From Zeimonas arvi (GTDB lineage: Bacteria > Pseudomonadota > Gammaproteobacteria > Burkholderiales > Burkholderiaceae_E): a stretch of DNA of 64,000 bases. The stretch is from assembly GCF_008039575.1 (NCBI RefSeq), contig NZ_VDUY01000003.1, positions 434,001 through 498,000 on the forward strand, written 5' to 3'. Below the pieces are notes generated by a model, which did no database searches, was not told the DNA's origin, and worked only from the letters and a program-made list of their open reading frames with translations. The position numbers were made by a program, and so were the translations under genes. Each line of letters begins with the position of its first letter. Position 1 is the stretch's first letter. Shown piece after piece: positions 25,798 through 34,902 of this stretch.

Positions 25798-28700
25798 ATG
25801 TGGTTCACCCGAGTCTCGATCGCCAACCCGGTCCTGGCGACGATGGTGATGCTCGCCTTCGTGGTGCTGGGGCTGTTCTCCTACCAGCGGCTGAAGGTCG
25901 ACCAGTTCCCCGACGTCGAATTCCCGGTCGTCGTGGTTCAGGTGGACTACCCGGGCGCTTCGCCCGAGATCGTGGAGAACGAGGTCACGCGCAAGGTCGA
26001 GGAGGCGGTCAACGCGATCGCCGGCATCAACAAGCTCTACTCGCGCTCCTTCGACGGCAGCTCGCTGGTCATCATCGAGTTCGACCTCGACGTGGACGAC
26101 CGCCGCGCCGCCGAGGACGTGCGCGAGAAGATGTCGGCGCTGCGGCCCACGCTTCGCGACGAGATCGAGGAGCCGCGGGTGCTGCGCTTCGACCCGGCCA
26201 GCCGGCCGGTCTACATCCTGGCGCTGACCTCGCCCGACGGCTCGCGCAGCGCGATCGAGCTGAGCACCTACGCCGACCAGGTGCTCAAGAAGCGGCTGGA
26301 GAACGTGCGCGGCGTGGGCTCGGTGTCGCTGGTCGGGCAGGTCAAGCGCGAGGTGAACGTCTACCTGAGGCCCGAGGCGCTCGAGGCCATGGGCGTCGGC
26401 GTCGAGCAGGTGGTGTCGGCGGTGCGCACCGAGAACCGCGAGCTGCCGGCCGGGGCGCTGCGCTCGCGCGATGCCGAGCGCGTGGTCCAGGTGGCCGGCC
26501 GGATCGCGCAGCCGGCGGACTTCGAGAAGATCGTCGTCGCGCGCCGCGGCGCGGCCGGCGTGCCGGTGCGGCTGGGCGAGGTCGGCGAGGTGGTCGACGG
26601 GCCGCAGGAGCTCGAGAGCCTGGCGCTCTACAACGGCCGGCGCACCCTGGCGCTCACCGTTCTCAAGGCGCAGGGCGAGAACACGATCGAGGTGGTCGAT
26701 GGCCTGAACGAGGTGGTGACCGGGCTGCGCGCGGAACTGCCGGCGGGCGTCGCGCTCGAGGTGGTCAACGACAACTCGCGGCCGATCCGGGTCGCGGTGA
26801 CCAACGTCCGCCAGACGCTCCTCGAAGGCGCGGTGCTGACGATCGCGATCGTCTTCCTGTTCCTGAACTCGTGGCGCTCGACCGTCATCACCGGGCTCAC
26901 GCTCCCGATCGCGCTGATCGGCACCTTCCTCTTCATGTACGCGTTCGGCTTCTCGATCAACATGATCACGCTGATGGCGCTGAGCCTGTGCGTGGGCCTG
27001 CTGATCGACGACGCGATCGTGGTGCGCGAGAACATCGTGCGCCACGTGCAGATGGGCAAGAACGCCCGCCAGGCCGCGCTCGACGGCACCAACGAGATCG
27101 GGCTGGCGGTGCTGGCCACCACGCTGTCGATCGTGGCGGTCTTCCTGCCGATCGGCTTCATGGGCGGGATCATCGGCAAGTTCTTCCACGAGTTCGGCAT
27201 CACGATCGTGGCAGCGGTGCTGATCTCGATGTTCGTGAGCTTCACGCTCGACCCGATGCTCTCCAGCATCTGGCACGATCCGACCATCCACGCGGAGGGC
27301 GCGCCCGACACGCCGGCGCTTCAGCCCAACGGCGCGCCGGCGCGCCGCGAATCGCACTACGACCGGACGCTGGGCCGGCTCACCGGCGCGGTGGAGCGCT
27401 TCTCGCACCGCCTGGGCGAGGGCTACCAGGGCATCCTGGCCTGGTCGCTGCGACACCGGCTCGCGACGCTGGCCATTGCCGCCGCCAGCCTGTTCGCCGC
27501 CTTCGGGATCGTGCCGCTGCTGGGCACCGAGTTCGTGCCCAAGGCCGACTTCGGCGAGACCAACGTGAGCTTCCACACTCCCACCGGCGCCTCGCTCGAG
27601 TTCACCGAGGCCAAGGCGAAGCAGGTCGACGCCATCCTGCGCGAGTTCCCGGAAGTGCGCTACACGGTCACCACGATCAACACCGGCGCGGCCCTGGGCC
27701 GCAACTACGCGAGCGTCTACGTGCGCCTGGCCGACCGCAAGGACCGCCAGCTCAGCGTCGACCAGCTGTCGGTGCCGATCCGCGAGCGGCTGTCCCGGGT
27801 GCCGGGGATCACGGTCACCCAGGTCGGCGTGCTCGAGGCGGTCGGCGGCCAGAAGCCGATCTCGCTGTCGATCCAGGGCGACGACCTGAACACGCTGCAG
27901 CGCCTGACCGACGGCCTGCTGCCGAAGCTGAAGGCGATCCCGGGGCTGGTGGATCTCGATACCAGCATGAAGCCGAACAAGCCCACGGTGGACGTCGTGC
28001 TGCGGCGCGACCTGGCGGCCGACCTGGGCCTGGGCGTGGGCAGCGTGACCAGCGCCTTGCGCGCGCTGATCGCCGGCGACACGATCGGCAACTGGCGGGC
28101 CGACGACGACGAGAGCTACGACGTCAAGGTCCGGCTCGCCCCCGATCGGCGCAGCGAAGCGGCCGACCTCGAGCGGCTGGGGCTGGTCGCGGGCCAGAAC
28201 CCCGACGGCAGCGCGCGCATCGTGCGGCTCTCGCAGGTGGCCGACATCGTGCCTTCCTTCGGACCCAACCAGATCAACCGGCGCGACCTGAATCGCGAGG
28301 TCGAGATCACCGCCAACGTGTCGGGCCGCTCGCTCGGCGAGGTCTCGGCCGACATCCAGAAGCTGCTCGACGCGAGCGCCTTCCCCTCGGGTTATCGCGC
28401 GCGCTTCGGCGGCTCCACGAAGGACATGCAGGAGTCCTTCGGCTACGCGGTGTCGGCGCTGGCGCTGGCGGTGATCTTCATCTACATGATCCTCGCCTCG
28501 CAGTTCAAGAGCTTCCTGCAGCCGATCGCGCTGATGTCCTCGCTGCCGCTCACGCTGATCGGCGTCGTGCTGATCCTGCTGGTCTTCGGCTCCACGCTGA
28601 ACCTGTTCTCGATCATCGGCGTGGTGATGTTGATGGGCCTGGTCACCAAGAACGCGATCCTGCTGGTCGATTTCGCCAACCGGGCGCGCGAGGGGCACGT

Positions 28701-29046
28701 CGGCGAGGCGCTGCGCGACCAGGGCCTGGTCGGTGAAGGCGGAAGCGGCGCCCCGCTCACCGGCGAGCCGCTGGCCGGCCGCAAGCTCGAGCGCACCGAG
28801 GCGCTGCTGATGGCCGCGCGGGTGCGGCTGCGGCCCATCCTGATGACGACGCTCGCCATGATCTTCGGCATGGTGCCGCTCGCCTTCGCGATCAGCGAGG
28901 GCTCCGAGCAGCGCGCGCCGATGGGCCAGGCGGTGATCGGCGGGGTGATCACCTCGTCCTTGCTGACCCTGGTGGTGGTGCCGGTGGTGTACTGCTACCT
29001 GGACGACCTGTCGAACTGGCTGCGCAGGAAGTGGCGCGGCATGTGA
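25798..29046 (+). CDS. RND multidrug efflux pump, HAE1 family
   Basis: 1082 residues with the 12-membrane-helix, two-large-loop layout of AcrB-like pumps. The N-terminus MWFTRVSIANPVLATMVML is typical; the first long periplasmic loop spans about 35-330, the second about 555-860. The central helix carries LLIDDAIVVREN, in which the two Asp residues are the proton-relay pair, and the C-terminal half has GLVTKNAILLVDFAN. It drives export of drugs or lipophilic compounds with proton uptake. There is no outer-membrane factor gene after it; TolC at 57059 is the nearest candidate. Between helices there is an insertion (WHDPTIHAEGAPDTPALQPN) that lengthens a loop compared with AcrB. Confidence 0.94.
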   Translation: MWFTRVSIANPVLATMVMLAFVVLGLFSYQRLKVDQFPDVEFPVVVVQVDYPGASPEIVENEVTRKVEEAVNAIAGINKLYSRSFDGSSLVIIEFDLDVDDRRAAEDVREKMSALRPTLRDEIEEPRVLRFDPASRPVYILALTSPDGSRSAIELSTYADQVLKKRLENVRGVGSVSLVGQVKREVNVYLRPEALEAMGVGVEQVVSAVRTENRELPAGALRSRDAERVVQVAGRIAQPADFEKIVVARRGAAGVPVRLGEVGEVVDGPQELESLALYNGRRTLALTVLKAQGENTIEVVDGLNEVVTGLRAELPAGVALEVVNDNSRPIRVAVTNVRQTLLEGAVLTIAIVFLFLNSWRSTVITGLTLPIALIGTFLFMYAFGFSINMITLMALSLCVGLLIDDAIVVRENIVRHVQMGKNARQAALDGTNEIGLAVLATTLSIVAVFLPIGFMGGIIGKFFHEFGITIVAAVLISMFVSFTLDPMLSSIWHDPTIHAEGAPDTPALQPNGAPARRESHYDRTLGRLTGAVERFSHRLGEGYQGILAWSLRHRLATLAIAAASLFAAFGIVPLLGTEFVPKADFGETNVSFHTPTGASLEFTEAKAKQVDAILREFPEVRYTVTTINTGAALGRNYASVYVRLADRKDRQLSVDQLSVPIRERLSRVPGITVTQVGVLEAVGGQKPISLSIQGDDLNTLQRLTDGLLPKLKAIPGLVDLDTSMKPNKPTVDVVLRRDLAADLGLGVGSVTSALRALIAGDTIGNWRADDDESYDVKVRLAPDRRSEAADLERLGLVAGQNPDGSARIVRLSQVADIVPSFGPNQINRRDLNREVEITANVSGRSLGEVSADIQKLLDASAFPSGYRARFGGSTKDMQESFGYAVSALALAVIFIYMILASQFKSFLQPIALMSSLPLTLIGVVLILLVFGSTLNLFSIIGVVMLMGLVTKNAILLVDFANRAREGHVGEALRDQGLVGEGGSGAPLTGEPLAGRKLERTEALLMAARVRLRPILMTTLAMIFGMVPLAFAISEGSEQRAPMGQAVIGGVITSSLLTLVVVPVVYCYLDDLSNWLRRKWRGM

Positions 29047-29137
29047 TCGAATGACGCTTCGGCGCCCGGACGCCAAGACCGCGGTCCGGTCCCGGGCGGT
29101 CGGCCGGGATCCGCCGCAGCACACTCAGGAGACAAGC

Positions 29138-29590
29138 ATGAACAGGAAGTCGTTCGCAGCCCTTGCCGTGGCGGCTGCCGCGGCGATCGCGGCCAACATC
29201 GCGTGCCTGCCCGAGGCCGCTGCCCAGGGCGCCGCACAGGTCAAGACCGCCAACCGGCTGGTGGTGCAGGTCAGCGACGGCGAAGCCCAGCGCTGGAACA
29301 TGGCGCTCAACAACATCCGCAACCTGCAGACGGAACTCGGGGCCGCCAACGTGGAAGTCGAGCTGGTCGCCTACGGCCCGGGCGTCAACATGCTGAAGGC
29401 CGACGCCACCACCGCGAACCGGATCTCGGACGCGATCAAGAGCGGCGTGAAGGTCGTGGCCTGCGAGAACTCGCTGAAGGGCCTGAAGATCTCCAAGGAC
29501 GAGATGCACGCCGAGATCGGCTACGTGCCGGCCGGAGTCGTCGAGATCATGCGCAGGCAGCAGGAAGGTTGGGCCTACATCCGGCCCTGA
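29138..29590 (+). CDS. Secreted DsrE family protein
   Basis: 150 residues from the ATG at 29138 (AGGAGACAAGC upstream); the frame is open earlier but lacks a start site. A Sec signal peptide ends near EAAAQG. The mature part has the DsrE/DsrF-like fold pattern: a LVVQVSDGEAQRWNMALNN strand-helix start, VELVAYGPGVNML, VKVVACENSLKGLKI and a C-terminal VPAGVVEIMRRQQEGWAYI. The central VVACEN supplies the one conserved cysteine. Periplasmic relatives are found with sulfur or electron-transfer genes, but no such genes are here. Function unknown. Confidence 0.8.
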   Translation: MNRKSFAALAVAAAAAIAANIACLPEAAAQGAAQVKTANRLVVQVSDGEAQRWNMALNNIRNLQTELGAANVEVELVAYGPGVNMLKADATTANRISDAIKSGVKVVACENSLKGLKISKDEMHAEIGYVPAGVVEIMRRQQEGWAYIRP

Positions 29591-29628
29591 GGCGCCGGGC
29601 CGATTCAGCATCCCCCTGAGTTGATAAT

Positions 29629-29646
29629 GTAAGGATTTTTCCTTAC
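29629..29646. promoter_or_regulatory. Palindrome before prlF/yhaV, likely autoregulatory operator
   Basis: GTAAGGA-TTTT-TCCTTAC, a perfect 7-bp inverted repeat. A TTGATA resembling a -35 element begins at 29621 and a weak TACTGT -10 lies at 29644, so the palindrome fills the promoter spacer. PrlF-type antitoxins repress their own operon, which makes this a reasonable operator. Confidence 0.5.
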
Positions 29647-29675
29647 TGTTGCCTTCCATGCCCAGGAGAATCGCC

Positions 29676-29993
29676 GTGCCCGAAATCCATGAAGTCGCGA
29701 CGCTGACCTCCAAAGGTCAGATCACGCTGCCCAAACCCATCCGCCAGGCGCTGGGCGTCGACGCGGGCAGCAAGGTCGCGTTCGACTTGAGGGGTGGCGA
29801 AGTCGTCGTGACGCGCGCCGATGCAGAGCACGAAGACCCGGCCATCGGCGCCTTCCTGAGTCTGCTGGAGTCCGATATTCGCGCTGGCCGGCATGTCGCG
29901 TCGCTGCCCGACGAACTTGCGCAGGCAATGCTGGCGAACGCCGGCCGCGCGGTGAACCTGGATGAGGAAATCGCCGGGGACGTGGCGATCTGA
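29676..29993 (+). CDS. prlF: Antitoxin PrlF (SohA), AbrB-like
   Basis: 105 residues. The AbrB/MazE-type swapped-hairpin DNA-binding motif is clear at the N-terminus (ATLTSKGQITLPKPIRQALG), followed by a toxin-binding tail with DPAIGAFLSLLESDI, a PrlF signature. The GTG at 29676 is preferred because GGAG stands 7 bases upstream; an ATG at 29658 is in frame but lacks this. The stop codon overlaps the toxin ATG by one base (TGATG). It should neutralise YhaV and repress the operon through the palindrome at 29629. Confidence 0.85.
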   Translation: MPEIHEVATLTSKGQITLPKPIRQALGVDAGSKVAFDLRGGEVVVTRADAEHEDPAIGAFLSLLESDIRAGRHVASLPDELAQAMLANAGRAVNLDEEIAGDVAI

Positions 29994-30457
29994 TGCAGCG
30001 ACATGGCTGGACACTGCTGTTTCACGAGGGCTTGATCGAGCAGATGCGAAGGCTGCAGGCAGCCGCGGAACGGGCCGAGCGGAGCGATCCCGGTGGGTTC
30101 GAGGCCAATGCCAACGTCAAGCTGTTCCGCGCGGTCAGCCGGTTGATCTTCGAGGCCGTGCCGAGCGACCCCTCGCGTGACGAATACCGCCAGGGCAGTA
30201 CCTTGGGACCCGCCCACCGGCACTGGCGTCGCGCGAAGATCGGGCGGCGATTCCGCCTGTTCTTCCGCTACGACGCCAAGGCCAGGGCGATCGTGTTCGC
30301 CTGGATCAACGACGAACAGACGCTTCGGTCGGCAGGCAACAAGTCCGACCCCTACGCGGTACTCGAAAAGATGCGGAGGCGCGGAAATCCGCCGGACGAT
30401 TGGGCTGCGCTGATGGCAGCAAGCAAGGCGGACTGGCAAGCGTCGGCGAAACGATAG
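29993..30457 (+). CDS. yhaV: Toxin YhaV (RelE-superfamily ribosome-dependent RNase)
   Basis: 154 residues. The sequence follows E. coli YhaV along its length: HGWTLLFHEGLIEQ at the N-terminus, a central KLFRAVSRLIFEAVPSDP, the catalytic-core stretch RRAKIGRRFRLFFRYDAKAR, then AWINDEQTLRSAG and SDPYAVLEKMRRRGNPPDDW at the C-terminus. YhaV cleaves mRNA or rRNA at the ribosome and is blocked by PrlF. The gene overlaps prlF by one base. tRNA-Gly lies 14 bases downstream on the other strand. Confidence 0.9.
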   Translation: MQRHGWTLLFHEGLIEQMRRLQAAAERAERSDPGGFEANANVKLFRAVSRLIFEAVPSDPSRDEYRQGSTLGPAHRHWRRAKIGRRFRLFFRYDAKARAIVFAWINDEQTLRSAGNKSDPYAVLEKMRRRGNPPDDWAALMAASKADWQASAKR

Positions 30458-30471
30458 CCGACAGCATGAAG

Positions 30472-30545
30472 TGGAGCGGGTGAAGGGAATCGAACCCTCG
30501 TATGCAGCTTGGGAAGCTGCCGTTCTACCATTGAACTACACCCGC
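30472..30545 (-). tRNA. tRNA-Gly (CCC anticodon)
   Basis: On the minus strand, a 74-base cloverleaf: acceptor GCGGGTG pairs with CACCCGC, the anticodon arm is GCAGC-TTCCCAA-GCTGC with anticodon CCC, and the T arm has GGGTTCGATTCCC. The discriminator base is T and the CCA end is encoded (30472-30474). Identity is glycine. It stands alone between yhaV and thiS. Confidence 0.95.
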
Positions 30546-30610
30546 GTCGGGTCGACATTCTAACGCAAGCGCGGGGCGCGCCCTCGCTGGCTCGTGCGAC
30601 AATTCCGGCC

Positions 30611-30814
30611 ATGATCGAGATCACCGTCAATGGCGAGAAGCGCATGCTGCCCGGCCCTGCCAGCGTCGCCGACCTGGTCGAGACCCTGGGCCTGACCGGC
30701 AAGCGGATCGCGGTCGAGCGCAACGGCGAGATCGTTCCGCGCAGCCGGCATGGCAGCCAGCCGCTTGCGGCAGGCGACCGCCTCGAGATCGTGGTGGCGG
30801 TCGGCGGCGGCTAG
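30611..30814 (+). CDS. thiS: Sulfur carrier protein ThiS
   Basis: 67-residue ubiquitin-like protein ending in the required Gly-Gly (VAVGGG). As a C-terminal thiocarboxylate it supplies sulfur for the thiazole ring of thiamine in the ThiG reaction. ATG at 30611; family length is normal. ThiG follows at 31394, separated by an OsmC-like gene. Confidence 0.9.
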   Translation: MIEITVNGEKRMLPGPASVADLVETLGLTGKRIAVERNGEIVPRSRHGSQPLAAGDRLEIVVAVGGG

Positions 30815-30927
30815 GCGCTCGGCCCTGCCCGCAGGGCAGACCGAGCCCGAAACCGATCGCTCGCGAGTCTTCCGCGATCCCTCGCTTCTCAACAGCCCCT
30901 CTGTCCGAGCCCCCGGAGCCCCATCGC

Positions 30928-31389
30928 ATGTCCGATACGCACGTTTTCGAAGGCACCCTCGCCTGGCAAGGCCAGCCCGCCGGCCAGCCCTTCACCTACG
31001 AGACCTATGCCCGGGCCACGCGCCTAGCGTTCGAGGGCGGCGCGGCCATCGAAGCCTCGTCGCCCGGCATCTTCCACGGCGACGACAGCAAGGCCAATCC
31101 CGAAACGCTGATGATGGCCTCGCTGATGCAGTGCCATTTCCTGACCTTCATGGCGGTGGCCGCGAAGTCGCGCGTCGCGGTGAGCGGCTACGCCGACCGG
31201 GCCACCGGCACGCTGGGAAAGAAGGACGGCAAGATGCGCTTCGTCGAAGTCGTGCTGCGGCCTCGCGTGAAGCTGGCCGCGCCGCTCGACGCGGAGAAAT
31301 TCCGGTCGATGCACGACAAGGCGCACGCCAACTGCTTCATGGCGAACTCGGTGAATTTCGAGGTCCGCGTCGAGCCGGAACTGGAGTGA
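30928..31389 (+). CDS. OsmC family protein
   Basis: 153 residues. OsmC-type layout with two conserved cysteines, C69 (SLMQCHFL) and C136 ([14 protein letters not shown]), which in OsmC/Ohr proteins form the peroxide-reducing pair. The N-terminal GTLAWQG and [10 protein letters not shown] are also typical. It may reduce organic hydroperoxides; several OsmC subfamilies have no known substrate. The gene sits between thiS and thiG, only 4 bases before thiG, and may be co-transcribed with thiamine synthesis. Confidence 0.85.
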   Translation: MSDTHVFEGTLAWQGQPAGQPFTYETYARATRLAFEGGAAIEASSPGIFHGDDSKANPETLMMASLMQCHFLTFMAVAAKSRVAVSGYADRATGTLGKKDGKMRFVEVVLRPRVKLAAPLDAEKFRSMHDKAHANCFMANSVNFEVRVEPELE

Positions 31390-31393
31390 GGAC

Positions 31394-32215
31394 ATGACGC
31401 AGGCAAACCCCGCTGCCGGGAACGATGATCTGCTGCGCATCGGCAAACGGACCTTCTCCTCGCGCCTGCTGATCGGCACCGGCAAGTACCGCGACTTCGA
31501 CGAGACCCGCCAGGCGGTCGAGGCCAGCGGCGCGCAGATCGTGACCGTGGCGATCCGGCGCACCAACATCGGCCAGAACGCCGGCGAGCCCAACCTGCTC
31601 GATTTCCTGTCGCCCGAACGCTTCACGATCCTGCCCAATACCGCAGGCTGCTATACCGCCGACGACGCGATCCGCACGCTGCGGCTGGCCCGCGAACTGC
31701 TCGACGGCCACACGCTGGTCAAGCTCGAGGTGCTCGGCGACCCGGCCACGCTTTATCCGAACATGCCCGAGACGCTGAAGGCGGCCGAGGTGCTGGTCAG
31801 GGACGGCTTCGAGGTGATGGTCTATTGCAGCGACGACCCGATCCAGGCGAAGACCCTCGAGAACATCGGCTGCGTGGCGGTGATGCCGCTGGCCTCGCTG
31901 ATCGGCTCGGGCATGGGCATCCTGAACCCCTGGAACCTGCAGCTGATCCTGGAAAAGGCCTCGGTGCCGATCATCGTCGACGCCGGCGTAGGCACCGCGT
32001 CCGATGCCGCGATCGCGATGGAACTGGGCTGCGCCGGCGTGCTGATGAACACCGCGGTGGCCGCTGCCCGCGAGCCGGTGCGCATGGCGCGGGCGATGCG
32101 GCTGGCGGTCGAAGCGGGCCGGGAGGCCTTCCTGGCCGGGCGGATGCCGAAGAAGCTCTATTCGGCCACGCCCTCCTCGCCGGCCACCGGCCTGATCGGC
32201 GGGACGAAGACTTGA
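31394..32215 (+). CDS. thiG: Thiazole synthase ThiG
   Basis: 273 residues. TIM-barrel enzyme that builds the thiamine thiazole phosphate from deoxyxylulose phosphate, dehydroglycine and ThiS thiocarboxylate. Motifs: [10 protein letters not shown] at the N-terminus, the Schiff-base lysine region LVKLEVLGD, and the phosphate-binding [18 protein letters not shown]. The ATG follows GAGTGAGGAC. Its TGA overlaps the TTG start of trmB. Confidence 0.96.
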   Translation: MTQANPAAGNDDLLRIGKRTFSSRLLIGTGKYRDFDETRQAVEASGAQIVTVAIRRTNIGQNAGEPNLLDFLSPERFTILPNTAGCYTADDAIRTLRLARELLDGHTLVKLEVLGDPATLYPNMPETLKAAEVLVRDGFEVMVYCSDDPIQAKTLENIGCVAVMPLASLIGSGMGILNPWNLQLILEKASVPIIVDAGVGTASDAAIAMELGCAGVLMNTAVAAAREPVRMARAMRLAVEAGREAFLAGRMPKKLYSATPSSPATGLIGGTKT

Positions 32216-33003
32216 ACGAGCGCCCCGACCCGGCACCCGCCGCTGGCGCCGATCGCCCCGTCGAAGGCGCGCACCCGCACATCCGCTCCTTCTCCGGCCG
32301 CCGCGGCCACTTCACACCCGGCCAGAAGCAGGCCTACGAGACGCTGTTCGACCGCTGGACCCTGCCCTGGCGGCGCGAACCGATCGTGCCGGCGGCGGCC
32401 TTCGGCCGCGAGGCACCGCTGGTGCTGGAGATCGGCTTCGGCATGGGCGAGACCACCGCGCGGATCGCGCAATCCATGCCCGGCACCGACTTCCTGGGCG
32501 TCGAGGTCTACCCGGCCGGCGTCGGCTCGCTGCTGCGCCGGATCGACGAGGCCGGGCTCGCCAATGTCCGCATCGTCCAGCACGACGCGGTCGAGGTGGT
32601 GCGCGACATGATCGCCCGCGACTCGCTGGCCGGCATCCACGTGTTCTTTCCCGACCCCTGGCCCAAGACGCGGCACCACAAGCGGCGGCTGATCCAGCCG
32701 CCCTTCGTGGCGTTGCTGGCCTCGCGGCTGGCGCCGGGCGGCTACCTGCACTGCGCGACCGACTGGGAGCACTACGCGGTGCAGATGCTGGCGGTGCTGG
32801 CCGGCGAGCCGCTGCTGGAGAACACCGCCTTCGACGCCGCGCCGCCCGGCGCCGGTCGCCGCACCGTCACGGGCGAGACCGCGGCCGACTGTCGCGGCTT
32901 CGCCCCTCGCCCCCACTACCGCCCGGTGACCAAGTTCGAGAACCGCGGGCTCAAGCTCGGCCACGGCGTCTGGGACGTCGTGTTCCGGCGACGGCTCACT
33001 TAG
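32212..33003 (+). CDS. trmB: tRNA (guanine-N7-)-methyltransferase
   Basis: 263 residues. It makes 7-methylguanosine at position 46 in tRNA using S-adenosylmethionine. Motifs: [15 protein letters not shown] for cofactor binding, [17 protein letters not shown] for catalysis and substrate, and [17 protein letters not shown] at the C-terminus. The frame is open from upstream, but the likely start is the TTG at 32212, which overlaps the thiG stop (TTGA) and gives the usual N-terminal length, with [14 protein letters not shown] close to the start. The stop codon abuts the stop codon of the convergent uppP with no bases between. Confidence 0.93.
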   Translation: MNERPDPAPAAGADRPVEGAHPHIRSFSGRRGHFTPGQKQAYETLFDRWTLPWRREPIVPAAAFGREAPLVLEIGFGMGETTARIAQSMPGTDFLGVEVYPAGVGSLLRRIDEAGLANVRIVQHDAVEVVRDMIARDSLAGIHVFFPDPWPKTRHHKRRLIQPPFVALLASRLAPGGYLHCATDWEHYAVQMLAVLAGEPLLENTAFDAAPPGAGRRTVTGETAADCRGFAPRPHYRPVTKFENRGLKLGHGVWDVVFRRRLT

Positions 33004-33849
33004 TCACGCGGCCCAGGTCACCGCGCCGGTGGCTGCAGTGACCAGCACGATCACGCCGAACGCGATCCGGTACCAGGCGAAGATCCGGAAGTCGTGGGTG
33101 GCGACCCAGCGGATCAGCCAGTGCACGCAGGCCAGCGCGCTCACGAACGCGAAGGCCAGGCCGACCGCGAACATCGGGATGTCCTGCGCGGACAGCAGGT
33201 CGCGGTACTTCCAGGCGTCGTAGGCGCCGGCGCCGATCAGCGTGGGCATGGCCAGGAAGAACGAGAACTCGGTGGCCGCCTTGCGCGACAGGCCGAACAG
33301 CATGCCGCCGATGATCGTCGCGCCGGAGCGACTGGTGCCGGGGATCAGCGCGAAGGCCTGGGCAATGCCCAGGCGCACGGCGTCGCCCGCGGTCATCGCG
33401 TCCACGTCCTGGACCCGCGCCGCGGCCAGGCCGCGGCGCTGGCGCGACTCGACCCACAGGATCACGAAGCCGCCCAGGATGAAGGCGATCGCCACCGGCA
33501 CCGGGCGAAACAGCCAGTCCTTGATCCAGCCGCCGAAGGCCAGCCCCAGGATCGCCGCCGGCAGGAAGGCGATCAGCACGTTCGCCGCGAAGCGCTGCGC
33601 GCGCCGCTCGGTGAAGATGCCGGTGATCGTGTCCAGGATCCGCTGCCGGTAATACCACATCACCGCGAACATGGCGCCGGTCTGGATCGCCACGTTGAAC
33701 ATCTTCTCCTTCTCGCCGGCGAATCCGAGCAGGCTGGCGGTGAGGATCAGGTGTCCGGTGCTGGAGATCGGCAGGAACTCGGTCAGCCCCTCGACCACGC
33801 CGAGGATCGCCGCCTTGACCAGCAGCGGCAGCGCATGGAGCAGTTCCAT
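33004..33849 (-). CDS. uppP: Undecaprenyl-diphosphatase UppP (BacA)
   Basis: 281 residues with about eight membrane segments. Removes a phosphate from undecaprenyl diphosphate to recycle the lipid carrier of peptidoglycan; resistance to bacitracin is a known effect. The catalytic motifs are [15 protein letters not shown] and [16 protein letters not shown] at 33849 (ATGA overlap with the thiD stop). Co-directional with thiD. Confidence 0.95.
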   Translation of the reverse strand: MELLHALPLLVKAAILGVVEGLTEFLPISSTGHLILTASLLGFAGEKEKMFNVAIQTGAMFAVMWYYRQRILDTITGIFTERRAQRFAANVLIAFLPAAILGLAFGGWIKDWLFRPVPVAIAFILGGFVILWVESRQRRGLAAARVQDVDAMTAGDAVRLGIAQAFALIPGTSRSGATIIGGMLFGLSRKAATEFSFFLAMPTLIGAGAYDAWKYRDLLSAQDIPMFAVGLAFAFVSALACVHWLIRWVATHDFRIFAWYRIAFGVIVLVTAATGAVTWAA

Positions 33850-34757
33850 CAGCCCTGCCCCCTTCCGAAGCGGCCGAAGCGCCCCTGCGCCGCCGCGGCC
33901 TCGCCGGCCGGCGTTCCCCACCAGGCGTGGAAGTGATGGACGGGCCCGTGGCCCTTGCCCACGTTCAGTTCGCCCGAGCGGCGGATGGCCTCGGTGAGCC
34001 AGGCCTTGGCGGCGCGCACCGCTTCGGGCACGTCGGCGGCCCGCGGCAGCAGCGCGGCGATGGCGGCCGACAGCGTGCAGCCGGTGCCGTGGGTGTTCTT
34101 CGTGGCGATGCGAGGCGCCGGCAACTCGATCATGCGATCACCGTCGTGCAGCAGGTCGACCGCGTCGCCGGGCAGGTGCCCGCCCTTGATCAGCACCCAG
34201 CGCCGGCCGTCGTCGCGCAGCAGCCGGCGCAGCCGCTCGGCGAAGCGGTGCATCTCCCTGAGCGAATCGGGGGGCCTTGCGTCGAGCAGCACGCCAGCCT
34301 CGGGCAGGTTGGGCGTGATCACGGTGGCCAGGGGCAGCACCGCCTCGACCAGCGTGGCGATCGCATCACGGTCGAGCAGGGCGTCGCCGCTCTTGGCCAC
34401 CATCACCGGGTCGACGACCAGGTGCGCGAGCCCGCCGCCCGAAAGCGGCGCGGCCAGGCCCTCGGCAACGGCGCGCGCGATCGGCGCGGTGCCCAGCATC
34501 CCGATCTTGGCGGTGACGATGGCCACGTCGGCGAACAGCGTATCGAGCTGCAGGCGAACGAACTCGGGCGGCACGCCGTGAACGCCGGTCACCGCCTGCG
34601 TGTTCTGCGCGGTCAAGGCGGCCACCACGCCGGTGCCGTAGGCGCCGAGCGCGGAGAAGGTCTTCAGGTCGGCGTAGATGCCGGCGCCGCCCGACGGATC
34701 GATGCCGGCGACGGTCAGCGCGTTGGGCGGGAAGGCGGCGGGAGTCGGTTCGGACAC
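33849..34757 (-). CDS. thiD: Hydroxymethylpyrimidine/phosphomethylpyrimidine kinase ThiD
   Basis: 302 residues. Ribokinase-fold enzyme that phosphorylates the pyrimidine precursor of thiamine twice. Motifs: [20 protein letters not shown] at the N-terminus, and the C-terminal [17 protein letters not shown] holds the catalytic Asp-equivalent region and anion hole. The start is the GTG at 34757, without an obvious ribosome-binding site; a structured leader lies directly in front (34760-34810). It overlaps uppP by one base, and the other thi genes are on the opposite strand. Confidence 0.93.
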   Translation of the reverse strand: MSEPTPAAFPPNALTVAGIDPSGGAGIYADLKTFSALGAYGTGVVAALTAQNTQAVTGVHGVPPEFVRLQLDTLFADVAIVTAKIGMLGTAPIARAVAEGLAAPLSGGGLAHLVVDPVMVAKSGDALLDRDAIATLVEAVLPLATVITPNLPEAGVLLDARPPDSLREMHRFAERLRRLLRDDGRRWVLIKGGHLPGDAVDLLHDGDRMIELPAPRIATKNTHGTGCTLSAAIAALLPRAADVPEAVRAAKAWLTEAIRRSGELNVGKGHGPVHHFHAWWGTPAGEAAAAQGRFGRFGRGQG

Positions 34758-34759
34758 GA

Positions 34760-34810
34760 ATCGGCGGGCGAAAAAGACCCGGCCGCGGGATGCGGCCGGA
34801 ACCCGCCGAT
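34760..34810 (-). promoter_or_regulatory. Nested hairpins with T-run in the thiD leader (possible attenuator)
   Basis: Minus strand: ATCGGCGGG (34810-34802) can pair with CCCGCCGAT (34768-34760), nine perfect pairs, enclosing a second perfect 8-bp hairpin CCGGCCGC/GCGGCCGG (34799-34779) that is followed by a TTTTT run (34775-34771). The outer stem ends two bases before the thiD GTG. The inner hairpin plus T-run looks like an intrinsic terminator inside the leader, and the outer stem could hide the start. I do not see the conserved TPP-riboswitch sequences in the leader. Confidence 0.5.
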
Positions 34811-34902
34811 CTTAACCCTTTCGAAGCTCCCTACACCGACGCGAGAAAATCCGACATGATTCATTGCACGGCCGGCGCCCGGCCCCTACCTGCACCTCGA
34901 AC

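Noticed and set aside
24523-29124. 1533-residue minus-strand frame across the RND pump genes
   Set aside because: Composition (Arg, His, Asp, Gln) is that of an antisense shadow, and the plus strand codes for full-length adaptor and pump.
29649-29675. Longer PrlF start at the TTG (29649) or ATG (29658)
   Set aside because: The GTG at 29676 has a well-spaced GGAG and gives the family-typical N-terminus.
34758-34902. TPP riboswitch before thiD
   Set aside because: The conserved TPP-aptamer sequences (such as CTGAGA and the ACCTGAT region) are not present; only the hairpin structure reported separately is.
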